This document shows positions 1 to 9,414 of a stretch of DNA of 64,000 nucleotides, one piece after another. Position 1 is the stretch's first letter, and the number at the start of each line of letters is the position of its first letter. Both the position numbers and the translations under genes were made by a program. This DNA comes from JASSUD01 sp031963445. Its GTDB lineage: Bacteria > Pseudomonadota > Gammaproteobacteria > Burkholderiales > Burkholderiaceae. Under the pieces are notes generated by a model. That model had not been told where the DNA came from. It searched no databases and saw nothing but the letters and a program-made list of their open reading frames with translations. The stretch spans positions 2,232,001 through 2,296,000 of the forward strand of contig JASSUH010000001.1 in assembly GCA_031963445.1 (NCBI GenBank). The letters are read 5' to 3'.

Positions 1-1859
1 ACATCAAGTTTATTGCTCAGCTCTCTTATTTCATCGCTCCCTGTCTTAGTATCCTTTGAAGATGCCTGACCTACCTCCTGCTCTTCACGATTCTGAGCAG
101 ATGCTAATTCAGCACGAAGCCTTTCTTCATTCTCGGTAAAATACGCAAGTTCTCTCTCTAGTTCTCTTTGCTTTGTTTCTAAGATTTTTGCCCGCTCATT
201 GGCAATGTTGAGCTCGTTATCTCTCTCTTGCAGCACCTTCTTCAAGATTTCCATTTCGTCGGCCTGCAACTTCTGTTCAGATAGCAGAATCCCTTGCGTC
301 ATTTTGTGCTCATTAGCAGAATTTAACGCCGATCTGAATTTAAGCAATGCCTTATCAAGCAATAAAATTCGTTGCTTTAACGTCTCCTCTTCATCTCGAA
401 CAGACACCAACTCAGCCTCATGCTCTCGTTCTTCCTTAGCAAGTTTGGACACCTGCTTCTCTAGTGTTTTTTTATCTCGTTCTAATGAGTCTATTTCTTC
501 TCTATGCAATTCATTATTTTTTTGAATAATTTCTTCACGATTTTTAATTGTTTTCTCTAGGCGAGTATTAAGAGCGCGAATTTCTATCTCGAGAAGCAAG
601 ATTTTTTCCTTACACTCCTCGCTTTCACACCGAGCGCTCACCAGTTCAAGGCGAAACTTCTGTTCATTCTTTTCACAATCTGAAACCTGCTGCTTCAGCA
701 CTTTTTTCTCTTCTTCTAATAGCGTTATCCGATTAGTGGCAATATCGAGTTCATTAACTCTATTTTGCGACGCTTCTACTTCCTCACGCCGAGCTTGATT
801 ACTCTCTTTAAGCTCCTGCACTGTTTGCATCAATTTTTCTCTCTCTTCATTAAGAGAATTTAACTTGGACCTAAGTTCGCGCAGGTCGGTTAAACCTAGG
901 TCATCCATTCCCTGTGTCGGCAAAAGCTTTGACTTAGGCTTCTGATTAGCTAACCGTGGATGCTGGTTAGGCTCCTCAGGTATTGCAGCCCTTGTTTCAG
1001 ATGCAGCGGCCTGTTCATCTAAATTCTCATTCTCTTCGATGATTTGCTCTACACCAGTAGCGCGTTCCTGCTGATTGTTAATGACCTCTTCTACTTGCTC
1101 AACTCTTTCCTCTTCCATCGGAGTTATGCCAGGCGCTCTTTCAGAGGTTGCGGGGTGTTGTTCCAGTTTGACTAAAGCAGTTTGATCAATTGCTGAAGAT
1201 TTAATGCTTGTATCATTTTTTTTAATCACGGGCGCAGCGTTCTTAGGATAAGTAGCAAAGCTATTTATTAGTTGAACGAGAAGAGCAGGCTGCACTGCAC
1301 TGCTTTTCACTGGTGTTGTGTTTGCCACCACGTCCATTGCGCCAAAGTAATGAACTGGTCTTGGCCCAAGCCTCAGAATTACCGAACCAAATTTTCTTGC
1401 CTCCTCAACTATTTGGTGAAGGCTTTCCTCCGGCTTAGGTCTAAGTAAATCTTCGCTTGGTTTGAAATTGATTTTTTTGACTTCAGCCCCTGTTTCTTTT
1501 AAGTGCCTACACAACTGGCTGTAATTGCATAAACATTCACACCATTCTTTTTTATAGGCTGCATAGTCAAAGTCACTTGCACTAGAAGAGAGAAGCACAT
1601 CTAACTTCTCTAAATTACGCTGAAGCGCCCACTTTGATTCGAGCAAATTATTCCATCCTGGATTTTTATAATCTTGGAGACTGGCTTGACCCGTTTTGAT
1701 CTCAGCTTCCAGCTTTCTTGCGCTGTCCAGTGCTATCCACACTCTGTCTTTATAGTTATTTCCTGCTATAGCGCATAAAGAAGCATTGTTGCCTGCTCGG
1801 TACACCTCTGTGTTAACTCTAGTTATAGCTGTGGTGCTAGTTCTAACTGACCCGATCAT
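1..1859 (-). CDS. Long coiled-coil protein, paralogue of the 4981-8226 gene (partial, 3' end outside window)
   Basis: This is an open reading frame on the minus strand that starts at ATG 1859-1857 and stays open to the window edge, giving about 619 residues without a stop. An AAGGT ribosome-binding-like site lies about 8 bases upstream of the ATG. The N-terminal ~150 residues hold a helical segment with a W...LEKLD.LL....F...AY.KE pattern. A Pro/Glu-rich linker follows, and from about residue 315 there is a continuous heptad-like coiled coil rich in Glu, Lys, Leu and Gln. The coiled coil matches the 4981-8226 protein almost segment by segment (for example NRITLLEEEKKVL here, NRITLLKKKKEVL there). 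I recognise no enzyme domain, signal peptide or membrane segment. A host-directed or structural role is inferred from the accessory-island setting only. Confidence 0.75.
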   Translation of the reverse strand, partial: MIGSVRTSTTAITRVNTEVYRAGNNASLCAIAGNNYKDRVWIALDSARKLEAEIKTGQASLQDYKNPGWNNLLESKWALQRNLEKLDVLLSSSASDFDYAAYKKEWCECLCNYSQLCRHLKETGAEVKKINFKPSEDLLRPKPEESLHQIVEEARKFGSVILRLGPRPVHYFGAMDVVANTTPVKSSAVQPALLVQLINSFATYPKNAAPVIKKNDTSIKSSAIDQTALVKLEQHPATSERAPGITPMEEERVEQVEEVINNQQERATGVEQIIEENENLDEQAAASETRAAIPEEPNQHPRLANQKPKSKLLPTQGMDDLGLTDLRELRSKLNSLNEEREKLMQTVQELKESNQARREEVEASQNRVNELDIATNRITLLEEEKKVLKQQVSDCEKNEQKFRLELVSARCESEECKEKILLLEIEIRALNTRLEKTIKNREEIIQKNNELHREEIDSLERDKKTLEKQVSKLAKEEREHEAELVSVRDEEETLKQRILLLDKALLKFRSALNSANEHKMTQGILLSEQKLQADEMEILKKVLQERDNELNIANERAKILETKQRELERELAYFTENEERLRAELASAQNREEQEVGQASSKDTKTGSDEIRELSNKLD

Positions 1860-2261
1860 AATTAACGACCTTAAGATTTTTCTGAAATTTTCTATAAGCT
1901 AACATTGATGCGATCGCTCTATATCGGGGGAAAGCCTCAATTATGAAAAAAAGATATAAATTAGTATTTCTTTCGATAGATAATCAGCGGCCTGCCTATT
2001 TGATTTTATGAATTCCACACTCTATTTGATGAAAATAAGAGGCGCCTGCACGCACTAAAAAAGAGATTAGATATTAAAGATAAAAACTATCCCGGTAGCC
2101 CCGGTGGTATGCAGTGTGAATTGATCTGAGTACAGTTAATACGCAACGCGTGAAAAATACGGATACGGTAAAAGCTACGATGTGCGTGATTAGATCGAGG
2201 GTGTCAGGAATTTTGCGTGAAAGAAGTCATATGATAATGAAGGTAATAAAAAAGAAAGCAT
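1860..2261. other. Intergenic region, no gene seen
   Basis: About 400 bases between the coiled-coil gene and the insertion-sequence debris. It should hold the promoter of the minus-strand gene starting at 1859. I see no convincing ORF, RNA gene or strong hairpin. Confidence 0.5.
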
Positions 2262-2372
2262 ATGACGAAGATAGACAAAGCGATATTAGATAAATTTTTA
2301 GAGACGGTAGACCTGTCGAATCCGCAATCGATTTCACAGAATGTGGGTTATTTGGTCAGCTTAAATGTGTGA
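2262..2372 (+). pseudogene. Truncated ORF cut by the IS481-type element
   Basis: An ATG-started frame begins MTKIDKAILDKFLETVDLSN and runs about 34 codons until it enters the left inverted repeat of the IS481-type element at 2366, where it meets a TGA. The beginning is reminiscent of the N-termini of IS256-type transposases, but this is a weak resemblance. No continuation is evident right of the element. It is best read as a remnant of an older mobile element interrupted by a younger one. Confidence 0.3.
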
Positions 2373-3340
2373 TTCATAGACATCGTTTCAATTAAAATCG
2401 AAGGATGGATAGAGAAATAGCAAAACGATTACGTTGGGTAAAGTTATTCGAAGAAACAGGCCATGCGGGTCTTGTTTGCCTGAAATGTGGGATATCAAGG
2501 CCCACGCTTCGGAAATGGGTCAAACGGTATGAAGCATTGGGAGTAGAGGGTTTACAAGAACAAAGTCGACAGCCTAAAACGAACCCATCGAAGAAAATTT
2601 TTGCTGAGCAAGAAGCACTCATATTGAAGTTACGGCGTGAGCGCTCTTTAGGCCATCGGCGTTTAGCTAGTGAATTGAAGCGCAATCATGGCACGTCCTA
2701 TTCATTGGCCACGATTCACAAAGTTCTTCAAAAAAATGAAGTCAAATTGTTAGGTAAACGGAGTATTCGAAAACCATTCATTCATTATAGCCGCCCTATT
2801 CCTGGTGATCGCATACAAATTGATACCTGCAAAATTGCACCAGGGTTATACCAATACACTGCGATTGATGACTGTACGCGCAGGCGGGTATTGCGACTTT
2901 ATTCTAGGCGCACAGCAGAGAATTCATTGGTGTTTCTGGAATGCATGCTTGAAGAATTCCCATTTGCATTTCAAAGAATTCAGACGGATAGAGGACGCGA
3001 ATTTTTTGCTTACAAGTTTCAAGAGCGGCTAATGCAATATGGCATTAAATTCCGCCCCATCAAGCCGCGCTCACCCCATTTGAATGGCAAGGTAGGGCGC
3101 TCGCAAAAGACAGATCTTGAAGAGTTTTATCCCACCATTAACTTGAAGGCAGCAGAGATTCATGACCAGTTATCTGAGTGGCAAAACGCCAATGGAACGG
3201 GTAGTCGAATTGTCTTCAAAAACTCCATTTTGGGATGACGTTGGTGCGCAATATGACCAGACCAAAGAGCGCATCCAAGAACAAAATTATTATGCCGATT
3301 TACAGATCAGAAAATTGAAACGATGTCTGTGAATCGCACA
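2366..3340 (+). mobile_element. IS481-family insertion sequence, 975 bp, inactive
   Basis: The ends are 28-bp terminal inverted repeats at 2366-2393 and 3313-3340. They differ at two positions and both begin TGTG, as usual for this family. The flanking bases TTAAA (left) and TTTAA (right) extend the symmetry outward; I cannot identify a clear target-site duplication. The only gene inside is a transposase that carries a frameshifting deletion and a substituted catalytic residue, so the copy should not move by itself. Confidence 0.85.
2405..3332 (+). pseudogene. IS481-family transposase, frameshifted and catalytically damaged
   Basis: The first 270 or so residues follow the IS481 plan: an N-terminal helix-turn-helix (around GLVCLKCGISRPTLRKWVKR), then an integrase core with the two Asp motifs (RIQIDTCK and RIQTDRGREF). 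The third acidic position, normally Glu in the family motif KVERS, is Gly here (KVGRS). After SEW the frame shifts near base 3180. The other frame then reads GKTPMERVVELS through LKRCL and stops at 3330-3332, which is the normal family C-terminus. About 17 residues expected between the two pieces are absent, so a small deletion shifted the frame. It is named from family motifs; the loss of function is inferred. Confidence 0.85.
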
Positions 3341-3388
3341 ATTTAACTTCCTGCCACATTTAGTGACATATATATCGCCATGCGTGCC

Positions 3389-4420
3389 TTATCCTCTTTT
3401 ACCGATTGCCTTTGCTATTTCCTCGCGAATAATAACCGCCATATCATCTTTAAGATTACTAATTTCTTCTGTATGCTGAACGCCAAGCTCCTGAATCACT
3501 CTAGTATGCGCTGCATCTCTTTGAGCAAGTGCTTGCTCAAGTTCAGCTCTATTCTGCACGCTAAGCTCCTGAATCACTCTAACATGCTCTGCATCTCTTT
3601 GAGCAAGCGTTTGCTCGAGCCTTAATTCTCTAGCAGCAAGTTCGTTTTGACTTCGAACAAGTTCGTTTTGACTTCGAACAAGTTCGTTTTGACCTTGAGT
3701 AAGTTCGTTTTGCCTTTGGGCCATACCCGTCGTGACATCCCGAATGCTCGCTATATTTGCCGTTTCCATATCTTTAATCCTTTGCCTCAAATTACTGATC
3801 TCTTGCTCTTCGCCATTAATCTTTTGCTCCTCAGCAATGACTCTTTGCTTCAAAGAGTATAAAAGTGTTGCTGAGAATACTTTTTCTGTCAGGGCTTTTA
3901 GATCCTCAGTTTGGTAGCGTTTCGGTATATTTTTGAGAGGAATAAATACATCATTAATTGCCCACGTTACCATATTCGTTGTCGTAGCTACAATCCAACT
4001 ATAATAGGCGTTTTCTAGTTGGATATAATTTGCAATAGATGTACCAATCAGATTACCTATAGGTAAAATACCTGCAAACCATCTAAGTGGGGCAAGTTCG
4101 TCAAGCTCTTTCCCTTCAAGATAATTCTCAAGGTCTGCTAAAAACTTTAGTGTATTTTCATCAGCATTTTTTAGGCCTGCAAGCTGCTGAGTTAATCACT
4201 CTTTAAGTCCAACTAATTCTTTCAGCCTCTCCTCTAATTTTTCCAGTTTCGCCGGCTCTTCAAGTCTTTCTAATTCTTCTTCAGAAAATATTTTCTTTTT
4301 CGGATCAGTAATGACTCTTATTCTGTTATTCGCGCTATATAACTCAATGAGTTTACTCTTTGCTTCATCGACTTTTTCTTGGATATGCTTTAATTTTTCT
4401 TTGGGAAAAGTAGACAGCAA
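3389..4420 (-). pseudogene. Coiled-coil/repeat protein gene interrupted by an in-frame TGA
   Basis: Reading from TTG 4420, 74 codons end in TGA at 4198-4196. The same frame then stays open for another 268 codons to the stop at 3389. The upstream part is Lys/Glu-rich helical. The middle has two hydrophobic stretches (around LRWFAGILPIGNLIGTSI and YYSWIVATTTNMVTWAI) that could be membrane helices. The C-terminal part is a coiled coil with 7-residue repeats RSQNELV/QGQNELT and a duplicated segment AQRDAEHVRVIQEL / AQRDAAHTRVIQEL. A single base change would restore a protein of about 343 residues, so a recent nonsense mutation is the simplest reading. An ATG at 3973 could still yield the 194-residue C-terminal part. 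Function unknown. Confidence 0.6.
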
Positions 4421-4620
4421 GTTTAGGATGCTTGCATATGTGAGTCAGAGGCTAAAGAAGAAATTTGATGATTACTAAAGAGTAATAAATAGTGAAGAAG
4501 AGCGTTTCAATGAGTTTTACCGCCGCAAACATAAATTGAAGCAAAGCGTAAAAATTTAGAAGCAACAAGTGTATTTGAAGAGCAGCGAAGCCTAAGCTAA
4601 TTTAGCTAAAAAGTTTGTGT

Positions 4621-4660
4621 AATTTCTGTGTAATTTTCTAGACACAATTACACAGAAATT
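4621..4660. repeat. Perfect 15-bp inverted repeat
   Basis: AATTTCTGTGTAATT at 4621-4635 is followed by a 10-base spacer and its exact reverse complement at 4646-4660. It is AT-rich, with no T-run typical of a terminator. It could be a protein-binding palindrome or a weak bidirectional terminator between the broken gene and the mobile debris. Confidence 0.6.
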
Positions 4661-4774
4661 GAATTAGCAGACTATTCAGCGAAACCCTTGTGAAATATGT
4701 GCGCAGTACGACCAGAAATCGCTGGCCGTCAGTGAGCAGGATAAAGCGCCATAGTTTGGGACAAATCTTGGGAC

Positions 4775-4802
4775 AAATGATGGCTATGAATCACACATTT
4801 AA
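4775..4802. repeat. Solitary IS481-type terminal repeat
   Basis: The reverse complement of this stretch, TTAAATGTGTGATTCATAG followed by CCATCATTT, closely matches the left end of the 2366-3340 element including its TTAAA flank. No partner end or transposase accompanies it here, so it is probably a relic or recombination scar of a related copy. Confidence 0.5.
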
Positions 4803-4821
4803 ATTGTAGTAATCGCAATGA

Positions 4822-4944
4822 GATCGGACAGTGGCCCGATTTGACGAGAGGAAGTTGTCAAGTCAAATTGAGTTGTTTAGCATTGTGCTATTCACCATTT
4901 AATCTAACAACGGCTCTACTCGTCAAATAGGAGACTGCCCGATT
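4822..4944. mobile_element. MITE-like element with 26-27 bp imperfect inverted repeats
   Basis: The left arm at 4822-4848 begins GATCGGACAGTGGCCC and ends ATTTGACGAG. The reverse complement of 4919-4944 begins AATCGGGCAGTCTCC and ends ATTTGACGAG. The 70 bases between have no ORF. The size, arms and lack of coding fit a miniature derivative of an insertion sequence; the parent family is not determined. Confidence 0.5.
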
Positions 4945-4980
4945 AGATGGTGATCACTACATATAAGGCTCAAGCTTTAC

Positions 4981-7900
4981 TTACGCACTTTTCCCCTTCT
5001 CTTTGCTTTTACTTGTATCTCTAAGAGATAACTTGGACGCGGTCTTTCTAAGCTTAGATGTAATTCGTCCCCACGTATTCTTTTTCTTTTTGTCCGAACC
5101 ACTGCTGTCACTCGGCTTTTGCTCTTCTTTTTGTGCTTTATCTTGCCTTTCTATAAGACCTGCAATCCCTTGCTCCAATTCCCCTATCTTCTCTGTCAGC
5201 GCTCCTATTTGCACACTCTGTGCAGGATTAGACGTATCGCTCACCCATATTAGTACCGAGTCCTCACTTACCTCAGCAGATCTCTGGCTATGAGTCGAAG
5301 TTTGCCTCTCCAATCCCTTTATTCCTGCCGTCAAAGATTCTATCTGCGTAGTTACATCGTCAAGCTTATTACTCAACTTTCCTATTGCTTCGTTCTCCGT
5401 CTCACTATTTTTTGAAGATGCCGGACCTGCCTGCTCTTCATGATTCTGAGCAGATGTTGATGCAACACGAGGCATGCTTTCATTCTCGATGAAACGCACA
5501 GCTTCTTCCTCTAATTTTATTAGCTTTGTTTCTAAAAGTTTTATCTGTTTATTGGTAGCGTTGATCTCTTCGTCTCTTTTTTGCAGCGCCTTTTTCAAGG
5601 CTTCCATTTCATCGATCTGCGACTGCTGAACCCCTGGCATCAATTCGTGCTCATTAGCAGGACTTAACTCAGCTCTGAGTTGGAGCAATTCCTGATTAAG
5701 CGATAAAGATCGTTGCTTTAACCCCTCTTTTTCATTCCTAGCAGACAACAGCTTGGCCTCAAGTTCTAGCTCTCTCTCAGCAAGGCTTGACGCCTGTTCC
5801 TCTAGCTTTTCTTTCTCTGACTCTAAGAAGGCTATCTGCCTCTCCGTACCCTCGATTACATCAGCTCTCTTTTCTATTATTTTTTTCAGCGTTTCTATTT
5901 CCTCTCTACGCATCCCACTACTTTGCTCAAGCATTTTTTCAAATTTTTTAACTACTCGCTTATCACTCTCTAACTGCTTATTGAGAGGGCCAATTCCTAT
6001 TTCGGAAAGCAAAATTTCTTCCTTGCACCGCTCGCTCTCACACTGAACTGTCCCCAGCTCAAGGTCAAAATTCTGTTCGCTCTTTTCATAATCCGAAATC
6101 TGTCCCTGCAGCACTTCTTTCTTTTTTTTCAAAAGCGTTATGCGATTATTGGCAACATCGAATTCATTAGCTCCATTTCCCGATACTGCTATTTTCTGGC
6201 GCCGAGCTTGCTTACTCTCTTCAAGCTCCCGCACTGTCTGCGTCAATCTTTCTCTCTCCGCCTTAAGAGAACTTAATTTGGATTCAAGTTCGCTCAGATC
6301 GATTCTGATTATCGAGGCTTCTCGTATCAACCTCTCTTCTTCATCCTGAGCAGACAATAGCTGAGCCTGCCGTTTCGCTCCATTCACCGCAGAAGTATCC
6401 ACTCCTTCATCTGAAGACACATCTAGATTTTCGTCGGAAGACTGCTGATCTACTACAGCTTTCTGCTTATTGATACTTGCAGTTAAATTACTAGACTCAA
6501 AACCACTGTCATTTTCTTTATTTTCATTTTGAGGAAAAGTTCCACTTCCTTCTGTTACTTCTTGAGAATGATCCGACTTTGCTACAGGATCTAGTCTTTC
6601 TTCACTATCTGACTCTGATGAAGATACTTGCGCATTAAATTGAGATGTAAAATTAGCATATGAACTAGCTTCCGAAGCTGCATAGCTTGCCTCTGAGCCT
6701 GTTGAATCAACAACCTTCTCTTTCTTACTGCTTGTCCTCGGCTTACGTAGTTTATCCTCGTCCTCTGAGCTTGATTCTTGTGTAAAGCTCTTTGTCTCAC
6801 CTTCTAAACGACGATCCCTCTCTCCTTGCCAATTAATTGCACTCGTTTGCTGATGGAAACTCTCTAGATGCTTAAACCATCCATTGCCTCCCCCTAAGTT
6901 TGCCGAAATAGCTCTCCTTTCCTCGAAAGAGTTTTCTGACTGCGTCCGACCTCGCTCTGATTGCTCCCCCTGCCTCTGGCTCGCACGATCAACCCCCTTC
7001 CCCTTCTTCTGCGCCGTAACCCTACGCACTTCCTCCTCCACTGCCAAGTTCTGCCCTTGTACAGCATGCGGTGGGATCTGCTGCGCTGATGCCTGCTGTA
7101 AAGATGAACTTGCTTGAGTTAAAGGCTCGGTTTGAGTAATTGCATCAATGGTTAAAGGCCCGGTTTGAGTAGTTGCATCAATAGTTAAAGGCCCGGTTTG
7201 AGTAGTTGCATCAACGGTTAAAGGCCCGGTTTGAGTAGTTGCATCAGCGGTTAAAGGCCTGGTTTGAGTAGTTGCATCAACTTGTTCTTTTTGAGAAACG
7301 CTCCGGTTAGGAGGAAGGTTCGCCGCGATCTGATCTGATATAAAATTAATCGCAGCTGTTCGTTCTTGCGAGCTTATCAAATCAGAGACATCCTCTAGCT
7401 CATTGAAAAGAGCTTGCATTACTTCAGAAGGAACAGGAGCCTGCCGCCCTGCATCTGCCTGTCGCAAATATGCAGGACCCCGCATGATGCGATAGCAGCT
7501 TAAAAATCTCTCACCAAGCAAAGCTAAGGCTATGTCTACATTCTTCAAGTGCCTCTTCTGTTCTATCAGTGGCTCGATTCGCGCTTGTTCAGCTGGTTGA
7601 GCATTAGCCTGTAGCTTTTCTAGAAGAGGGAAGCAAGAAGGAAGTGTTTTTGTAAATAATAATAAGCAGATTAAGTGAGCTAACACTGATAGCGAGATAG
7701 GCTGCCGTATTTTTTTTAGCTCATCCGAATTAACCCCTGGCAAGCCTTCTAACGCACGTAAATATTTAGACAGAACGATATAAGAGACAAAAAATTGATT
7801 CGCTTCTTTCTGATAGGCCTCAAGATTAAAATTATTCGTATCAGTAAGCAGGAGGTCTAATTTTTCTAACGTACTTTTAATATGTTTCGCTTCTATAAGC

Positions 7901-8226
7901 GTAGCGTCCCAAGTCGCTATTTTTATCGCACAAGGTTGTGCTTCAGCACGCGCATTTTTTAGCGCCCGCTCAATCTCTTCTATTGCTTTGTTTAGCTCGC
8001 TCCACTCTATCGACTGCCTTAGCTCGTCCAGCATTTCATGAGCCACCGGTCCGGTTCGCAGCGTTGACTGCCCACTCTCTGACGTTCGAGCACAGCCGCC
8101 TTCTACAGACGAATGTCTACCTTCATTAACCATAATTGAAGCGGTAGTTGGACTTGCCGTTCCAATTAGATTGGCTCTAGATAAAATTGAACTGGCTCTA
8201 GGTAAAATTGAACCGAAACCTGACAT
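4981..8226 (-). CDS. Large coiled-coil protein with internal 11-residue repeats
   Basis: 1081 residues with ATG at 8226 and an AAAGGTAG-like ribosome-binding site upstream. Layout: a Ser/Thr-rich N-terminus; a helical domain at about residues 65-260 sharing the W....LEKLD.LL...F...AY.KE pattern with the 1-1859 protein; about five 11-residue repeats (DATTQTGPLTV type) around residues 315-370; a low-complexity acidic/Ser-rich linker to about 620; a long coiled coil to about 900; further coiled segments; and a basic Lys/Ser-rich tail. There is no signal peptide or transmembrane segment. I know no named family. The modular layout resembles effectors or structural proteins of intracellular bacteria, but that is inference. 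It is homologous to the gene at 1-1859, so the two probably arose by duplication. Confidence 0.8.
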   Translation of the reverse strand: MSGFGSILPRASSILSRANLIGTASPTTASIMVNEGRHSSVEGGCARTSESGQSTLRTGPVAHEMLDELRQSIEWSELNKAIEEIERALKNARAEAQPCAIKIATWDATLIEAKHIKSTLEKLDLLLTDTNNFNLEAYQKEANQFFVSYIVLSKYLRALEGLPGVNSDELKKIRQPISLSVLAHLICLLLFTKTLPSCFPLLEKLQANAQPAEQARIEPLIEQKRHLKNVDIALALLGERFLSCYRIMRGPAYLRQADAGRQAPVPSEVMQALFNELEDVSDLISSQERTAAINFISDQIAANLPPNRSVSQKEQVDATTQTRPLTADATTQTGPLTVDATTQTGPLTIDATTQTGPLTIDAITQTEPLTQASSSLQQASAQQIPPHAVQGQNLAVEEEVRRVTAQKKGKGVDRASQRQGEQSERGRTQSENSFEERRAISANLGGGNGWFKHLESFHQQTSAINWQGERDRRLEGETKSFTQESSSEDEDKLRKPRTSSKKEKVVDSTGSEASYAASEASSYANFTSQFNAQVSSSESDSEERLDPVAKSDHSQEVTEGSGTFPQNENKENDSGFESSNLTASINKQKAVVDQQSSDENLDVSSDEGVDTSAVNGAKRQAQLLSAQDEEERLIREASIIRIDLSELESKLSSLKAERERLTQTVRELEESKQARRQKIAVSGNGANEFDVANNRITLLKKKKEVLQGQISDYEKSEQNFDLELGTVQCESERCKEEILLSEIGIGPLNKQLESDKRVVKKFEKMLEQSSGMRREEIETLKKIIEKRADVIEGTERQIAFLESEKEKLEEQASSLAERELELEAKLLSARNEKEGLKQRSLSLNQELLQLRAELSPANEHELMPGVQQSQIDEMEALKKALQKRDEEINATNKQIKLLETKLIKLEEEAVRFIENESMPRVASTSAQNHEEQAGPASSKNSETENEAIGKLSNKLDDVTTQIESLTAGIKGLERQTSTHSQRSAEVSEDSVLIWVSDTSNPAQSVQIGALTEKIGELEQGIAGLIERQDKAQKEEQKPSDSSGSDKKKKNTWGRITSKLRKTASKLSLRDTSKSKEKGKSA
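7118..7282 (-). repeat. Five tandem 33-bp units inside the coiled-coil gene
   Basis: Five near-identical 33-base units, each starting GTTAAAGGC on the plus strand, encode 11-residue repeats of the type DATTQTGPLTV. The two outer units are the most diverged. The unit length keeps the frame, so copy number can change without breaking the gene. Confidence 0.9.
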
Positions 8227-8418
8227 GATGAGCTACCTTTAGCTTTTCTAGGTGTTTTGCTGAATTAGCAAAGTGATTGATATGCATCCTATTTAAGGAA
8301 AGACCTACATCTTGAAGGCTTAAGATATAGTCCAGCATTGCCTCTGAGCGCTGCCACAGCAATGCATCCGATCTTTGATTAAACAGATACAAATTAATTA
8401 ATATTTAGACTTACTCTG

Positions 8419-9414
8419 CTAAATGCTGCTATCAGAATCAACGTCAGCGTCATAATTAAAACGAAAGGAGGGTTCTTTTCTAGCAGCCCTTCCACCTCTA
8501 CCCTTGCGACCATCAATTTCTTGCCTTACTACTTGAGGAGTATCAGATTCTGCTAGAGCTATTTTGTCTAAGCCTGAGGTAATTTGGGCAACACTAGCTA
8601 TTCGTGGTTGAATTTGCTGTTGCGAATTTGTCTGACGAGTATTCGTCGCTGTTGGAATAGTTGCGCGGAGTTGAGCTAATAAATCAACACTGCTCCCTTC
8701 AAAAAGAGCGGAAGCCTTTAAGTGCTGCGTTTCTTCTTGCGAACTTGTCTGAGGACAATGAATCTTGAGAAAATTATCCGAATCGTTTAGCAGCTTAATC
8801 AAAATATCTTTCAGGCCATCCTTTTCGGTACCTTTCCTTAGAATAGGTAGAATATCCAGAAGCTTTCGAGCAACAGTGTCCAGCGTATCCTCTATTAGCA
8901 TCAGAGACTTATCGTTGTAATAGTTCTCGACGCCATACATGTCTTGTATCCCCTTTTGTTGATCAAGTAATTCTTTATGATGCTCTCGGAGGGATATCAT
9001 CTTTTCCAGACGGGCTTTAAAATTAATAGGCGCATTAGAAACTGACTTGCCTAATTCTTTTAGCGTTTCTTCTAACTGTTCCAGTTCTTCACGCAAAGCT
9101 TTCCATGCGTTTGCTTTCTCTACACCAGGCACTGACACGCTTTCCAGGGCTAGCTTAATCTGATTGTTAATCTGACTGATCAGTTTGCCTACTTCACCTG
9201 GATTCTGCCTCTCCTCCATATCTGCCTTCGCATCGGCAGCTGCGGTTGATGATGCCGGCTCTTGGGTAGCACCTTGTTTTAAGTCATCTTTTACGCAATT
9301 AAAACGCGCCTCATCTTGGCCTGTACTTATTGGAGGTGTAGAAGCAAGAGTTGAAATTGCAATTGAAGTGGTCGGTGATGTCAGCATTGAAAAAGCTGCA
9401 GATAAGCGGTACAT
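8419..9414 (-). CDS. Coiled-coil protein, distant third member of the island family
   Basis: 331 residues, ATG at 9414; an internal ATG at 9387 is an alternative and neither has a strong ribosome-binding site. A Thr/Ser-rich N-terminus resembles that of the upstream 1081-residue protein. A helical region at about residues 75-200 carries WKALREELEQLEETLKELG, comparable with the W...LEKLD segment of the two larger relatives. The C-terminal part is Gln/Ser-rich and ends with a basic patch (GRKGRGGRAARK) and an acidic tail. No known domain is recognised. It lies 192 bases upstream of the 8226 gene on the same strand, so co-transcription is possible. Confidence 0.7.
   Translation of the reverse strand: MYRLSAAFSMLTSPTTSIAISTLASTPPISTGQDEARFNCVKDDLKQGATQEPASSTAAADAKADMEERQNPGEVGKLISQINNQIKLALESVSVPGVEKANAWKALREELEQLEETLKELGKSVSNAPINFKARLEKMISLREHHKELLDQQKGIQDMYGVENYYNDKSLMLIEDTLDTVARKLLDILPILRKGTEKDGLKDILIKLLNDSDNFLKIHCPQTSSQEETQHLKASALFEGSSVDLLAQLRATIPTATNTRQTNSQQQIQPRIASVAQITSGLDKIALAESDTPQVVRQEIDGRKGRGGRAARKEPSFRFNYDADVDSDSSI

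Larger units (their letters stand above)
4421..4980. other. Intergenic debris: palindrome, IS end and MITE-like element
   Basis: 560 bases without a convincing gene. They contain a perfect 15-bp inverted repeat (4621-4660), a stretch resembling the end of an IS481-type element (4775-4802), and a pair of 26-27 bp inverted repeats (4822-4944), each listed separately. The stretch looks like accumulated mobile-element remains. Confidence 0.6.

Noticed and set aside
199..525. 108-residue plus-strand ORF rich in Ser and Cys
   Set aside because: It is the antisense shadow of the long coiled-coil gene at 1-1859.
2392..2685. 97-residue minus-strand ORF in the IS element
   Set aside because: It lies antisense to the transposase, whose family motifs are clear.
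8198..8392. 64-residue minus-strand ORF overlapping the start of the 8226 gene
   Set aside because: It overlaps the real start and ribosome-binding site in another frame and has no domain or good start signal.
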